From positions 3,879,823 to 3,943,822 of the forward strand of contig NZ_CH672395.1 of the NCBI RefSeq assembly GCF_000152985.1: DNA of 64,000 bases, read 5' to 3'. This stretch comes from Leeuwenhoekiella blandensis MED217. Lineage in GTDB: Bacteria > Bacteroidota > Bacteroidia > Flavobacteriales > Flavobacteriaceae. Shown piece after piece: positions 54,030 through 62,052 of the stretch. The notes under the pieces were generated by a model. The model worked only from the letters and a program-made list of their open reading frames with translations, ran no database searches and had not been told where the DNA came from. A program made the translations under genes and the position numbers. Position 1 is the first letter of the stretch. Each line of letters opens with the position of its first letter.

Positions 54030-54584
54030 ATGAAAAGTTTCTGTTTTGTTCTATTGCTGGCATTCACGGGTGTTTGTTGTTCTTATAAAAATGATGATGA
54101 TAGCGATCTTCCCCCCATTGATCAACTCCCTCCCCAGACTACCGTAGGGGCGAATACAGCAGGTTGTTTGGTGAACGGTGAAGTTTTGATACCAAAGGGA
54201 AATGCAAATGAATCTACATTAAGATGCCAATATGCTAAAAGAGGAGATGAATATACTTTTGGCATATTTATAAACGAAAATTCAAATCCTACTAAATCTG
54301 TACGTATCTTATATAATAAGAAAAAAGAACCGTTGCCGATTAATAAACCAATTCTCTTAACCATCCCAAACATTGACGAATCGAGTTGGGGGGAATATTT
54401 AATCGAAGCCGGTGTACTTGATAGATTTTCTACTAATGGACAAACTAACGGTGAATTATTAATTCTGGCTTTGGATGAGGCAAAGCGAATAATATCTGGA
54501 ACTTTCAAATTTACAGCTATCAACAATCAAGGTGAAACAATCGAGATAACTGATGGTCGCTTTGATATGCATTATATTCCGTAG
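54030..54584 (+). CDS. Tandem-duplicated lipoprotein, copy 1
   Basis: 184 aa. Lipoprotein signal; where copy 2 has CCSCSNDDD this copy has CCSYKNDDD, so the lipid attachment site shifts to the preceding Cys. QLPPQTTVGANTAGCLVNGE and a C-terminal ISGTFKFTAINNQGETIEIT resemble DUF6252-type Bacteroidetes lipoproteins. Nearly identical to the next gene over both ends, with divergence in the middle. A shared upstream block supplies the same promoter to both. Confidence 0.75.
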   Translation: MKSFCFVLLLAFTGVCCSYKNDDDSDLPPIDQLPPQTTVGANTAGCLVNGEVLIPKGNANESTLRCQYAKRGDEYTFGIFINENSNPTKSVRILYNKKKEPLPINKPILLTIPNIDESSWGEYLIEAGVLDRFSTNGQTNGELLILALDEAKRIISGTFKFTAINNQGETIEITDGRFDMHYIP

Positions 54585-54744
54585 TCTACTATTAAAACAT
54601 TGTGAAACTAAAACTATTCTTTTTGAGGCTCAGTTAGAATTACGTGGAAAAAAGTGCTATGTAAAAAATAATCTTTGCCTCTGAATATTTATAATTCAGC
54701 AATACGTCATTAAGGAATTGTATACCTTTAAGAAAAGAGTTCTT

Positions 54745-55299
54745 ATGAAAAGTTTCTGTTTTGTTCTATTGCTGGTATTTACAGGTGTTTGTTGTTCTTG
54801 TAGTAATGATGATGACAGCAATCTCCCCCCAATTGAGCAACTTCCTCCACAGACCACAGTAGGTGCTAACACAGCAGGTTGCTTGGTAAACGGTGAAGTT
54901 TTGATACCAAAGGGAAATGCAAATGAATCTACATTAAGATGTCAATATGCAAAAAGAGAAGATGAATATACATTTATACTATTTATAAATGAAAATTCTA
55001 ATCCATCCAAATCTGTAAGGATACTTTATAGTCAGAAAAACAAGCCTCTTGTAGTTAATGAAATAATTCCCCTAACGATTCCGAATGTCAAAGAATCAAG
55101 TTGGGGGGATTATTTAATCTCTGCTGGTTCACTTGGTAGATTCTCTACTAATGAGAATTATGAGGGACAACTACTAATTCTGGCTTTGGACGAAACGAGA
55201 CGAATTATCTCTGGCACGTTCTCATTTACAGCTATCAATGATCAAGGTGAAACGGTTGATATAACTGATGGTCGCTTTGATATGCACTATATTCCGTAA
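54745..55299 (+). CDS. Tandem-duplicated lipoprotein, copy 2
   Basis: 184 aa from ATG 54745 (the frame opens at 54718 but MKSFCFVLLL is the signal start shared with copy 1). Lipobox CCSCSNDDD. Same architecture as copy 1: VGANTAGCLVNGEVLIPKGN near residues 40-60 and ISGTFSFTAINDQGETVDIT, ending GRFDMHYIP. Function unknown; likely surface protein. Duplicated together with about 75 bases of leader. Confidence 0.75.
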   Translation: MKSFCFVLLLVFTGVCCSCSNDDDSNLPPIEQLPPQTTVGANTAGCLVNGEVLIPKGNANESTLRCQYAKREDEYTFILFINENSNPSKSVRILYSQKNKPLVVNEIIPLTIPNVKESSWGDYLISAGSLGRFSTNENYEGQLLILALDETRRIISGTFSFTAINDQGETVDITDGRFDMHYIP

Positions 55300-55430
55300 T
55301 CAACATACCATTTAAGAAACAAAAACTACCTACGCTACTTCTTTTTTAATTTTCGGTTTTAATAAGTATTACAAAGAACCTTAAATATAAATACAGAATT
55401 TCAAATTGAACAAACCCATTTGGGTATAAA

Positions 55431-55461
55431 AAAAGCCTTTAAGCAATGCTTAAAGGCTTTT
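55431..55461. terminator. Strong bidirectional terminator beside tRNA-Leu
   Basis: Perfect 14-bp stem AAAAGCCTTTAAGC / GCTTAAAGGCTTTT with loop AAT, directly at the 3' side of the tRNA gene. Confidence 0.9.
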
Positions 55462-55462
55462 G

Positions 55463-55542
55463 TACCCCGGGTGGGAATCGAACCCACACTCCTAAGAACT
55501 GGGTTTTGAATCCAGCGCGTCTACCAATTCCGCCACCGAGGC
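55463..55542 (-). tRNA. tRNA-Leu (anticodon CAA)
   Basis: Minus strand reads GCCTCGGTGGCGG..., D-loop with GGTAGACGC, anticodon loop TTCAAAA (anticodon CAA), a short class II variable arm, T-arm GTGGG-TTCGATT-CCCAC, and an acceptor end CCGGGGT plus A. The 3' CCA is not encoded. Last anticodon-stem pair is an A-C mismatch and the first acceptor pair is G-U. Confidence 0.9.
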
Positions 55543-55543
55543 A

Positions 55544-55660
55544 TTAGGTCAAAGTCTTAAGTTGTTCTTTACCAACACCAGACTTCCAGTATTTTTCTCT
55601 TTTACGAGCTTCAATTCGCGTTGAAGCTTCTTCAACCATTAATAAAATCCGGTTTAAATA
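55544..55660 (-). pseudogene. C-terminal fragment of a GIY-YIG nuclease
   Basis: Minus-strand frame reads RILLMVEEASTRIEARKREK followed by YWKSGVGKEQLKTLT and stops at TAA, one base from the tRNA-Leu 5' end. TRIEARKREKY.KSGVG is the C-terminal signature of small UvrC-like GIY-YIG nucleases of Bacteroidetes. The N-terminal catalytic half is absent. Confidence 0.7.
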
Positions 55661-55664
55661 TAAA

Positions 55665-55717
55665 CGGCTTTTGAGGCACATCTACCTCCCGATAATAATC
55701 GGGACCGCCACCGAGGC
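55665..55717 (-). pseudogene. tRNA-Leu 5'-half fragment with inserted palindrome
   Basis: Minus strand repeats the first 13 bases of tRNA-Leu and its 5' flank exactly (plus-strand CCGCCACCGAGGCATTA at 55705-55721 equals 55530-55546), continues after an insertion with GGTAGATGTGCC and TCAAAAGCC, matching the tRNA through the anticodon loop, then stops matching. An 18-bp REP palindrome (55687-55704) replaces AATT in the D-loop. Confidence 0.75.
55687..55704. repeat. REP-like palindrome TCCCGATAATAATCGGGA
   Basis: Perfect 7-bp arms with loop AATA, sitting inside the tRNA-Leu fragment. Confidence 0.65.
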
Positions 55718-55801
55718 ATTAATGGACCGCAAAAGTAATAAAAATTCTCAATCTTCGATCAAATAAATCGCAAATAAATACTTAGAAGCCAATTTAATTT
55801 A

Positions 55802-55809
55802 TACTTTTG
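55802..55809 (+). promoter_or_regulatory. Bacteroidetes -7 box for prs
   Basis: TACTTTTG matches TAnnTTTG, 42 bases upstream of the prs ATG. Confidence 0.6.
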
Positions 55810-55850
55810 CAGCCTCTTATACTTTTAGCAAATCTAAACATAAGATAACC

Positions 55851-56792
55851 ATGTCATTATCAGCCCCTGATGCGAAAATTTTTCCCTGCACACAAAGCCG
55901 GGATTTGGCCGAAAAAATAGCTAAGGCTTACGGGCAACCGCTGGGCAAAATAATTACATCTACCTATAGCGACGGCGAGTTTCAACCTTCTTTTGAAGAG
56001 TCTATTCGCGGTTCACGGGTCTTCATCATCGGCTCAACGATGCCAAGCAGTGAAAACCTGATGGAAATGCTTCTTATGTTAGACGCTGCAAAACGCGCTT
56101 CGGCACGTCATATCACAGCAGTGTTGCCGTATTTTGGATGGGCACGTCAGGATCGTAAAGACAAACCTCGCGTTCCTATCGCTGCAAAATTGGTAGCTAA
56201 TTTATTAGAGACTGCCGGTGCAACCCGTATCATTACGATGGACTTGCACGCAGATCAAATTCAGGGATTCTTTGAGCGTCCGGTTGATCACTTATTTGCT
56301 TCAACTGTGTTTTTACCGTATCTGGAGTCTCTCAATTTACCAAACATGACGATCGCTTCGCCAGATATGGGTGGTTCTAAAAGAGCTTATGCCTATTCTA
56401 AAGCTTTGGATTGTGATGTAGTAATCTGTTACAAACAGCGTGAGAAAGCAAATGTAATAAGCCATATGGAGCTTATTGGGGATGTAAAGGGGCGCAACGT
56501 TATTCTGGCAGATGATATGGTTGATACTGCCGGAACGCTTACCAAAGCTGCAGACCTGATGATGGAACGTGGTGCGTTAAGCGTGAGAGCAATTTGTACA
56601 CACGCGCTTTTGAGCGGTGATGCTTACGAGCGTCTTGAAAAAAGTAAACTTCAAGAGCTTATCGTAACCGATAGTATTCCGCCTAAGCAAGAAAGCAGCA
56701 AAGTGCGCATCTTGAGTTGTGCAGATTTGTTTGCAGATGTTATGCACCGTGTTCATAGCAACACGTCTATAGCATCAAAATTTTTAATGTAG
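55851..56792 (+). CDS. prs: Ribose-phosphate pyrophosphokinase
   Basis: 313 aa; makes PRPP from ribose 5-phosphate and ATP. Seen: SDGEFQPSFEESIRG-type flexible loop, YFGWARQDRKDKPR, metal/ATP site TMDLHADQIQGFF, and the PRPP-binding loop ADDMVDTAGTL near residue 225. Length normal. Followed by rplY with a 30-base gap, an order common in Flavobacteria. Confidence 0.96.
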   Translation: MSLSAPDAKIFPCTQSRDLAEKIAKAYGQPLGKIITSTYSDGEFQPSFEESIRGSRVFIIGSTMPSSENLMEMLLMLDAAKRASARHITAVLPYFGWARQDRKDKPRVPIAAKLVANLLETAGATRIITMDLHADQIQGFFERPVDHLFASTVFLPYLESLNLPNMTIASPDMGGSKRAYAYSKALDCDVVICYKQREKANVISHMELIGDVKGRNVILADDMVDTAGTLTKAADLMMERGALSVRAICTHALLSGDAYERLEKSKLQELIVTDSIPPKQESSKVRILSCADLFADVMHRVHSNTSIASKFLM

Positions 56793-56821
56793 TAATTTAT
56801 TAATACTTAATATATAATTAA

Positions 56822-57451
56822 ATGAAGTCAATCACGATCACAGGATCTAAAAGAGAAAGCGTGGGCAAAAAGGCAACTAAAGCCCTACGTAATGCTGGAG
56901 AGGTTCCTTGCGTATTATACGGAGGAGACGAGCCAGTTCATTTTAACGCACCAGAAATTGCGTTTAAAGATTTGGTTTACACTCCAGATGCGCATACCGC
57001 GACTTTGGAGCTTGACGGAAACACCTATATGGCGATCCTTCAGGACATTCAATTTCACCCGGTTACAGATCGCATACTTCACATCGATTTCTATCAAATC
57101 TTTGAAGGTAAAGAGGTAACTATGACTATTCCTGTACACTACGAGGGTAACTCTAGAGGTGTACGTAACGGTGGTGTACTACGTAAAACATATCGTACAC
57201 TTCGCGTTAAGGCATTGCCTAAAAACCTTCCTGATTATGTTGTTGCAGATATTACCAAACTTAAAATTGGTGATAAATTATACATCACAGGTATCGAGCA
57301 AGGAGAGTGGAAATACCTTCACCCAGACAACACCGTTGTTTGTCAAGTTAGAACTTCACGTAACGTTGTTGAAGATATGGACGACGAGGATGAAGATGAA
57401 GAAACTGAAGGAACAGAAGCTACAGAACAAGCTGCTGACGCTGCAGAATAA
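56822..57451 (+). CDS. rplY: Ribosomal protein bL25 (CTC form)
   Basis: 209 aa. N-terminal L25 domain (1-90: [47 protein letters not shown]) that binds 5S rRNA, and the C-terminal beta domain of the long CTC form. The tail is very acidic ([17 protein letters not shown]), usual for Bacteroidetes. A terminator follows. Confidence 0.95.
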   Translation: MKSITITGSKRESVGKKATKALRNAGEVPCVLYGGDEPVHFNAPEIAFKDLVYTPDAHTATLELDGNTYMAILQDIQFHPVTDRILHIDFYQIFEGKEVTMTIPVHYEGNSRGVRNGGVLRKTYRTLRVKALPKNLPDYVVADITKLKIGDKLYITGIEQGEWKYLHPDNTVVCQVRTSRNVVEDMDDEDEDEETEGTEATEQAADAAE

Positions 57452-57476
57452 ATATTGGGAAACCAATTCAATTTTA

Positions 57477-57508
57477 AAACACCCGCACTGTCGGGTGTTT
57501 TTTTTTGA
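57477..57508 (+). terminator. Intrinsic terminator after rplY
   Basis: AACACCCG / CGGGTGTT stem with a short loop and a run of nine or more T. Confidence 0.9.
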
Positions 57509-57667
57509 CGTTTCTGAATCCCTTCAGTTTTGCAATTTTCTGATAAGCTTAACCCTATTCTGCGTCCAAAACGCAACAAAATCATAAATTTGCAAAGGTT
57601 AACTTGCGAAGTCTAAAGCTTCAGCAAGGACGTTTAAAAGCTACAAAAAACACGATTGTTTTAAAAT

Positions 57668-58288
57668 ATGTCAGGCTTTTTCAGCAAGCTTTTCGGTTCA
57701 AAAAAAGAAAGCATAGATCCTATGAATAAATACCTAATTATAGGTTTGGGGAATATTGGGCCCAAATATGATAACACACGACACAACATCGGCTTTAAGA
57801 TCATCGATGCTTATGCGCAGGAAAAAGAGACTTCCTGGTCTACCGAAAAACTAGGTGATGTCGCATACACCAAAGTGCGTGGACGTACTGTGGTTCTACT
57901 CAAGCCCAACACCTATATGAACCTCAGCGGAAAAGCAGTAAAATACTGGATGCAAAAAGAAAACATCAGTATAGAAAATATTCTGGTGATCACAGATGAT
58001 CTTAATCTTGAGTTTGGGACCATTCGTGTAAAAAGCAAAGGCAGCGACGGCGGACACAATGGATTAAAAGACATTCAAAATCAACTTTCAACAACCAAGT
58101 ATCCACGCTTTAGATTTGGAATTGGTGATCGCTTTAGCCGCGGGAAACAAATAGATTATGTTTTGGGAGTATGGGATAAAGACGAAGAACTCGATATGCC
58201 AGAAAGAATGGACATCTCGTGCAAGGTAATCGAAAGTTTTATAGCTTCGGGAATAGCAAATACGATGAACGCTTACAACGGCAAATAA
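57668..58288 (+). CDS. pth: Peptidyl-tRNA hydrolase
   Basis: 206 aa; frees tRNA from stalled peptidyl-tRNA. Core begins at Met19 (MNKYLIIGLGNIGPKYDNTR) with the catalytic His in RHNIGFKIID, then KPNTYMNLSGKAV and DDLNLEFGTIRVKSKGSDGGHNG. The first 18 residues (MSGFFSKLFGSKKES) are an extension seen in other Flavobacteria; a start at 57722 is possible. Ends 1 base before the ribF start. Confidence 0.95.
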   Translation: MSGFFSKLFGSKKESIDPMNKYLIIGLGNIGPKYDNTRHNIGFKIIDAYAQEKETSWSTEKLGDVAYTKVRGRTVVLLKPNTYMNLSGKAVKYWMQKENISIENILVITDDLNLEFGTIRVKSKGSDGGHNGLKDIQNQLSTTKYPRFRFGIGDRFSRGKQIDYVLGVWDKDEELDMPERMDISCKVIESFIASGIANTMNAYNGK

Positions 58289-58289
58289 A

Positions 58290-59225
58290 TTGAAACAACA
58301 TACTTCAGCAGATACATTTGACGGTTTAAAAGGCACCGTTGTGACCATTGGCACTTTTGACGGCGTACATCTCGGGCATCGCAAGATCATAGATCGCCTA
58401 TTGGCAAGCGCGCAAAGCAACGACTTAGAGTCTGTGGTGCTTACCTTTTTTCCGCACCCGCGTATGGTGCTGCAAAAAGACACGGGAATCAAACTCATAA
58501 ACAGCATAGATGAGCGCATCGCACTTCTTGAAGCTTGCGGTCTTGATCATTTGATCATTCACCCGTTTACGCAAGAATTCTCGAGACTTACCGCAGAAGA
58601 ATTTGTCAAAGATATCCTTGTAGATCAATTAAAAGCCAGAAAAGTCATCATAGGTTATGATCATCGTTTTGGCCGAAACCGCAATGCCAATATTGATGAT
58701 CTAAAAGCTTTTGGGGAACAATATGATTTTGAGGTTGAAGAGATCTCTAAGCAAGATGTTGATGATGTGGCGGTGAGTTCTACCAAAGTTAGAAAAGCAC
58801 TCGACGAAGGAAACATCACTTTAGCCAACGAATATTTAGGCTATCCTTTTATGTTGAACGGTATTGTTTCTCGCGGAAAAGGTCTGGGGAAAAAATTCAA
58901 CTATCCCACAGCTAATTTAAAAATTGAAGAAGACTATAAATTGATCCCGGCTAAAGGCGTTTATGTCGTTCAGGCAACTTTAGCAAATGAACGTGTTTAT
59001 GGCATGATGAGCATAGGCACCAATCCTACCGTGGGCGGAAGCGATCTTACTATAGAAACCTTTTTCTTTGATTTTGATGCCAACTTGTACGATCAGCACT
59101 TGCAAATTGAATTGCTAACCCGCATTCGCGATGAGAAAAAGTTCAATTCGGTTGACCAACTTATCGCGGCCATGCAAGCCGATGAAAAATTTTCACGAGA
59201 CTTTATTCAAAAACTGAATGCTTGA
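58290..59225 (+). CDS. ribF: Bifunctional riboflavin kinase / FAD synthetase RibF
   Basis: 311 aa; turns riboflavin into FMN and then FAD. N-terminal FAD-synthetase domain with TIGTFDGVHLGHRKII and YDHRFGRNRNA, C-terminal riboflavin kinase domain with GIVSRGKGLGKKFNYPTANL, IGTNPTVGG and ETFFFDFDANLY. The start is a TTG at 58290, since no ATG exists before the GTFDGVHLGH motif; it lies one base after the pth stop. Its stop overlaps the next ATG by 8 bases. Confidence 0.94.
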   Translation: MKQHTSADTFDGLKGTVVTIGTFDGVHLGHRKIIDRLLASAQSNDLESVVLTFFPHPRMVLQKDTGIKLINSIDERIALLEACGLDHLIIHPFTQEFSRLTAEEFVKDILVDQLKARKVIIGYDHRFGRNRNANIDDLKAFGEQYDFEVEEISKQDVDDVAVSSTKVRKALDEGNITLANEYLGYPFMLNGIVSRGKGLGKKFNYPTANLKIEEDYKLIPAKGVYVVQATLANERVYGMMSIGTNPTVGGSDLTIETFFFDFDANLYDQHLQIELLTRIRDEKKFNSVDQLIAAMQADEKFSRDFIQKLNA

Positions 59226-60576
59226 TCAATGGCTGTATAAACGTGTAGACAACAGCGCCCTTATCGTTTTTAGGGTGATTTTTGGCTTTCTTATTACCGC
59301 CGAAGCCTGGGGCGCTATCGCCACAGGATGGATCAAGAAAACCTTACTCGAAGGTGATTTTACGTTTAATTTTATAGGTTTTGACTTTCTACAACCACTT
59401 CCCGGCGATGGCATGTACTATTATTACGGGGTGATGGGGTTGTTTGGCGTTTTTGTGATGCTGGGCTTCAAGTACCGCTTTAGTGTGATCGCCTACGGCC
59501 TGATGTGGACATGTGTGTATTTGATGCAAAAATCATCGTACAACAACCATTATTACCTCTTGATGCTCTTGTTGGGAATCATGGCCTGCCTCCCCGCACA
59601 CAGGTATTTATCTCTTGATGTAAAGCACAATCCTAGTCTGAAAAACATAAGTATGCCCCGCTGGGTGTACATCATCATCATCGCACAATTGTGGATTGTT
59701 TACACCTACGCCTCGATCGCTAAATTATATCCCGATTGGCTCGATGCGAGTATGGCTGCGCAACTTATGGAAGCGCGTAAGGATTATTGGCTGGTGGGTG
59801 ATTTTCTTCAGCAGAAATGGGTGCATTGGTGCATCGCCTATTTTGGAATTTTATTCGATGGCTTGATCATCCCGGCATTATTGTTTAAACCTACTCGAAA
59901 GATCGCCTTTTTCATTTCGATATTTTTTCATCTTTTCAACTCCTTTATTTTTCATATTGGGATCTTTCCGTATATGTCGCTTGCATTTACACTGTTCTTT
60001 TTTCCACCGGAAACCATCAGAAACATCTTTTTAAAAGGAAAAGAATTGTATACCGGAAAAGAGATTATAAGACCCAACTATCAAAAGCCCATCTTGGTCT
60101 TTTTCGGTATGTATTTTATCATTCAGATCGCACTTCCCTTAAGGCACTGGATCATCAAAGACGATGTACTTTGGAATGAAGAAGGGCATCGCCTGAGCTG
60201 GCGGATGATGTTGCGCTCCAAGGGCGGAATCATTAATTTTAAAGTTATAGACAAAGAAACCGGCCTTGAACTTCCGTTTAACCATCGTGAACAACTCTCC
60301 CGAAAACAACAACGTGTGGTCGCTTCAAAACCCGATGTGATCTGGCAGTATTGCCAGCGCATTAAAGAAGATTTTGCTAAAGAAGGCAAGCAAGTCGCCA
60401 TTTATGTCGATTGTAGAATTCGCGTAAACGGTGGGGGTTTAAACCGCCTGATTGACCCTGACGTAGATATGGCTAACGCAAAATGGGATTATTTCTGGCA
60501 TAACGAGTGGATTTTACCCTCGCCTTTGAAAAACGAAAAATTGAAACCTCCCTACGCGACTCAAATTCTGGAGTAG
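59218..60576 (+). CDS. HTTM-domain membrane protein (gamma-carboxylase-like)
   Basis: 452 aa. N-terminal four to seven transmembrane segments of the HTTM type (ALIVFRVIFGFLITAEAWG, NHYYLLMLLLGIMACLPAHR) and a soluble C-terminal half, like vitamin-K-dependent gamma-carboxylase relatives. Bacterial members have no proven reaction. Overlaps ribF by 8 bases, a conserved order in Flavobacteria, so likely cotranscribed from pth or ribF. Confidence 0.85.
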   Translation: MLDQWLYKRVDNSALIVFRVIFGFLITAEAWGAIATGWIKKTLLEGDFTFNFIGFDFLQPLPGDGMYYYYGVMGLFGVFVMLGFKYRFSVIAYGLMWTCVYLMQKSSYNNHYYLLMLLLGIMACLPAHRYLSLDVKHNPSLKNISMPRWVYIIIIAQLWIVYTYASIAKLYPDWLDASMAAQLMEARKDYWLVGDFLQQKWVHWCIAYFGILFDGLIIPALLFKPTRKIAFFISIFFHLFNSFIFHIGIFPYMSLAFTLFFFPPETIRNIFLKGKELYTGKEIIRPNYQKPILVFFGMYFIIQIALPLRHWIIKDDVLWNEEGHRLSWRMMLRSKGGIINFKVIDKETGLELPFNHREQLSRKQQRVVASKPDVIWQYCQRIKEDFAKEGKQVAIYVDCRIRVNGGGLNRLIDPDVDMANAKWDYFWHNEWILPSPLKNEKLKPPYATQILE

Positions 60577-60671
60577 TCCCTGCTCACAACCCATAAGTTC
60601 CAAGAAAAAATATGCAGTAATCATCCTGAAATTAGGATTGAGTTACTTGATTGTTTTCACGGGCATTTGTG

Positions 60672-60679
60672 TATTTTTG
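60672..60679 (+). promoter_or_regulatory. Bacteroidetes -7 box for serS
   Basis: TATTTTTG matches TAnnTTTG, 20 bases upstream of the chosen serS start. This supports the start at 60699 over 60651. Confidence 0.65.
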
Positions 60680-60698
60680 CCGTCTAAAATTAAAAGCC

Positions 60699-61967
60699 AT
60701 GCTACACGTTACAGACATTCGTGACCACAAAGAAGCCTATATTCAAGCACTTACCAAGCGTAATTTTGAGGCTTCCGCAATTTTTGATCAGGTTCTTGAA
60801 CTTGACGAAAAACGCCGTAGCACTCAGGCTTCCTTAGACAACACACTCGCAGAAAGCAACAAACTTTCTAAGGAGATCGGGATGCTTTTTAAAAATGGTG
60901 AAGCTCAAAAAGCAAACTTGCTTAAAGAGCGCACCGGCAAACTGAAAGAAGACTCTAAAAACCTTCAAGAGGTACTTAGTGCAACCGTTGAAGAACTAGA
61001 ACAGTTGTTGTATACGATTCCTAATATTCCGCAAGACAGCGTTCCTGCAGGAAAAAGCGACGAGGACAATGAAGAGGTTTTCCGCAAAGGTGACGTTCCT
61101 GTCTTGGCAGAAGGCAGCCTTCCGCACTGGGAATTGGCCAAAAAATACGACATTATCGATTTTGAATTAGGCACCAAAGTAACCGGCGCCGGGTTCCCTG
61201 TTTACAAAGGAAAAGGAGCGCGTTTACAGCGTGCACTCATCAACTATTTTCTAGATAAAAATACCGCTGCAGGCTACAATGAAGTACAAGTACCACATTT
61301 GGTAAATGAAGCTTCAGGTTTTGGTACAGGTCAGCTTCCTGATAAAGAAGGGCAAATGTACCACATAGGTATAGACGATCTATATTTGATCCCAACGGCC
61401 GAAGTACCGGTAACCAATATGTTCCGCGACAGCTTGCTTGAGGAAAAAGACTTGCCTATTACTTGCACGGGATACACACCGTGTTTCCGCCGTGAGGCTG
61501 GTTCTTACGGGGCGCACGTACGCGGTCTTAACCGTTTGCACCAGTTTGACAAAGTAGAAATTGTGCGCATTGAGAAGGCTGAAGATAGCGATGCTGCCCT
61601 AGACGGAATGGTAGAACACGTAAAAATGATTCTTGACGAATTAAAACTACCTTACAGAATTTTACGTCTTTGCGGTGGCGATCTGGGCTTCACTTCTACC
61701 CTAACCTATGATTTTGAGGTGTTCTCTACCGCTCAGGATCGCTGGCTAGAGATCAGCAGTGTTTCAAACTTTAAAACCTTTCAGGCAAACCGCTTAAAGC
61801 TGCGTTACCGCGATGCGGAAGGCAACAAACAATTGGCACACACACTTAATGGAAGTTCGCTTGCACTACCGCGCGTACTTGCCGGAATTCTCGAAAACTA
61901 TCAAACCGAAGACGGCATCAACATTCCTGAAGTTTTGATACCGTATTGCGGGTTTGACAAAATATAA
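60699..61967 (+). CDS. serS: Seryl-tRNA synthetase
   Basis: 422 aa; charges tRNA-Ser (and selenocysteine tRNA where present). Start at ATG 60699 (MLHVTDIRDHKEAYIQAL), since the -7 box lies within the longer frame. N-terminal antiparallel coiled coil (about 30-105), class II motif 2 CFRREAGSYGAHVRG, motif 3 GSSLALPRVLAGILEN, and TAEVPVTN for serine binding. Length normal. Confidence 0.96.
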   Translation: MLHVTDIRDHKEAYIQALTKRNFEASAIFDQVLELDEKRRSTQASLDNTLAESNKLSKEIGMLFKNGEAQKANLLKERTGKLKEDSKNLQEVLSATVEELEQLLYTIPNIPQDSVPAGKSDEDNEEVFRKGDVPVLAEGSLPHWELAKKYDIIDFELGTKVTGAGFPVYKGKGARLQRALINYFLDKNTAAGYNEVQVPHLVNEASGFGTGQLPDKEGQMYHIGIDDLYLIPTAEVPVTNMFRDSLLEEKDLPITCTGYTPCFRREAGSYGAHVRGLNRLHQFDKVEIVRIEKAEDSDAALDGMVEHVKMILDELKLPYRILRLCGGDLGFTSTLTYDFEVFSTAQDRWLEISSVSNFKTFQANRLKLRYRDAEGNKQLAHTLNGSSLALPRVLAGILENYQTEDGINIPEVLIPYCGFDKI

Positions 61968-62052
61968 GTTTTAAATACTAGCGTAAACAGGCTTTCGTTT
62001 AAGAGAAGAATACTGCTTTAACTTTAGTATCTTTAACTCAAATCGAGAGCCT

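Larger units (their letters stand above)
53943..55300 (+). repeat. Tandem duplication of about 0.7 kb (two units)
   Basis: Unit 1 starts near 53943 and unit 2 near 54658, each beginning TAAAAAATAATCTTTGCCTC and continuing through ATACGTCATTA to the lipoprotein stop. AATCTTTG within it is a near-match to the -7 box. Confidence 0.8.
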
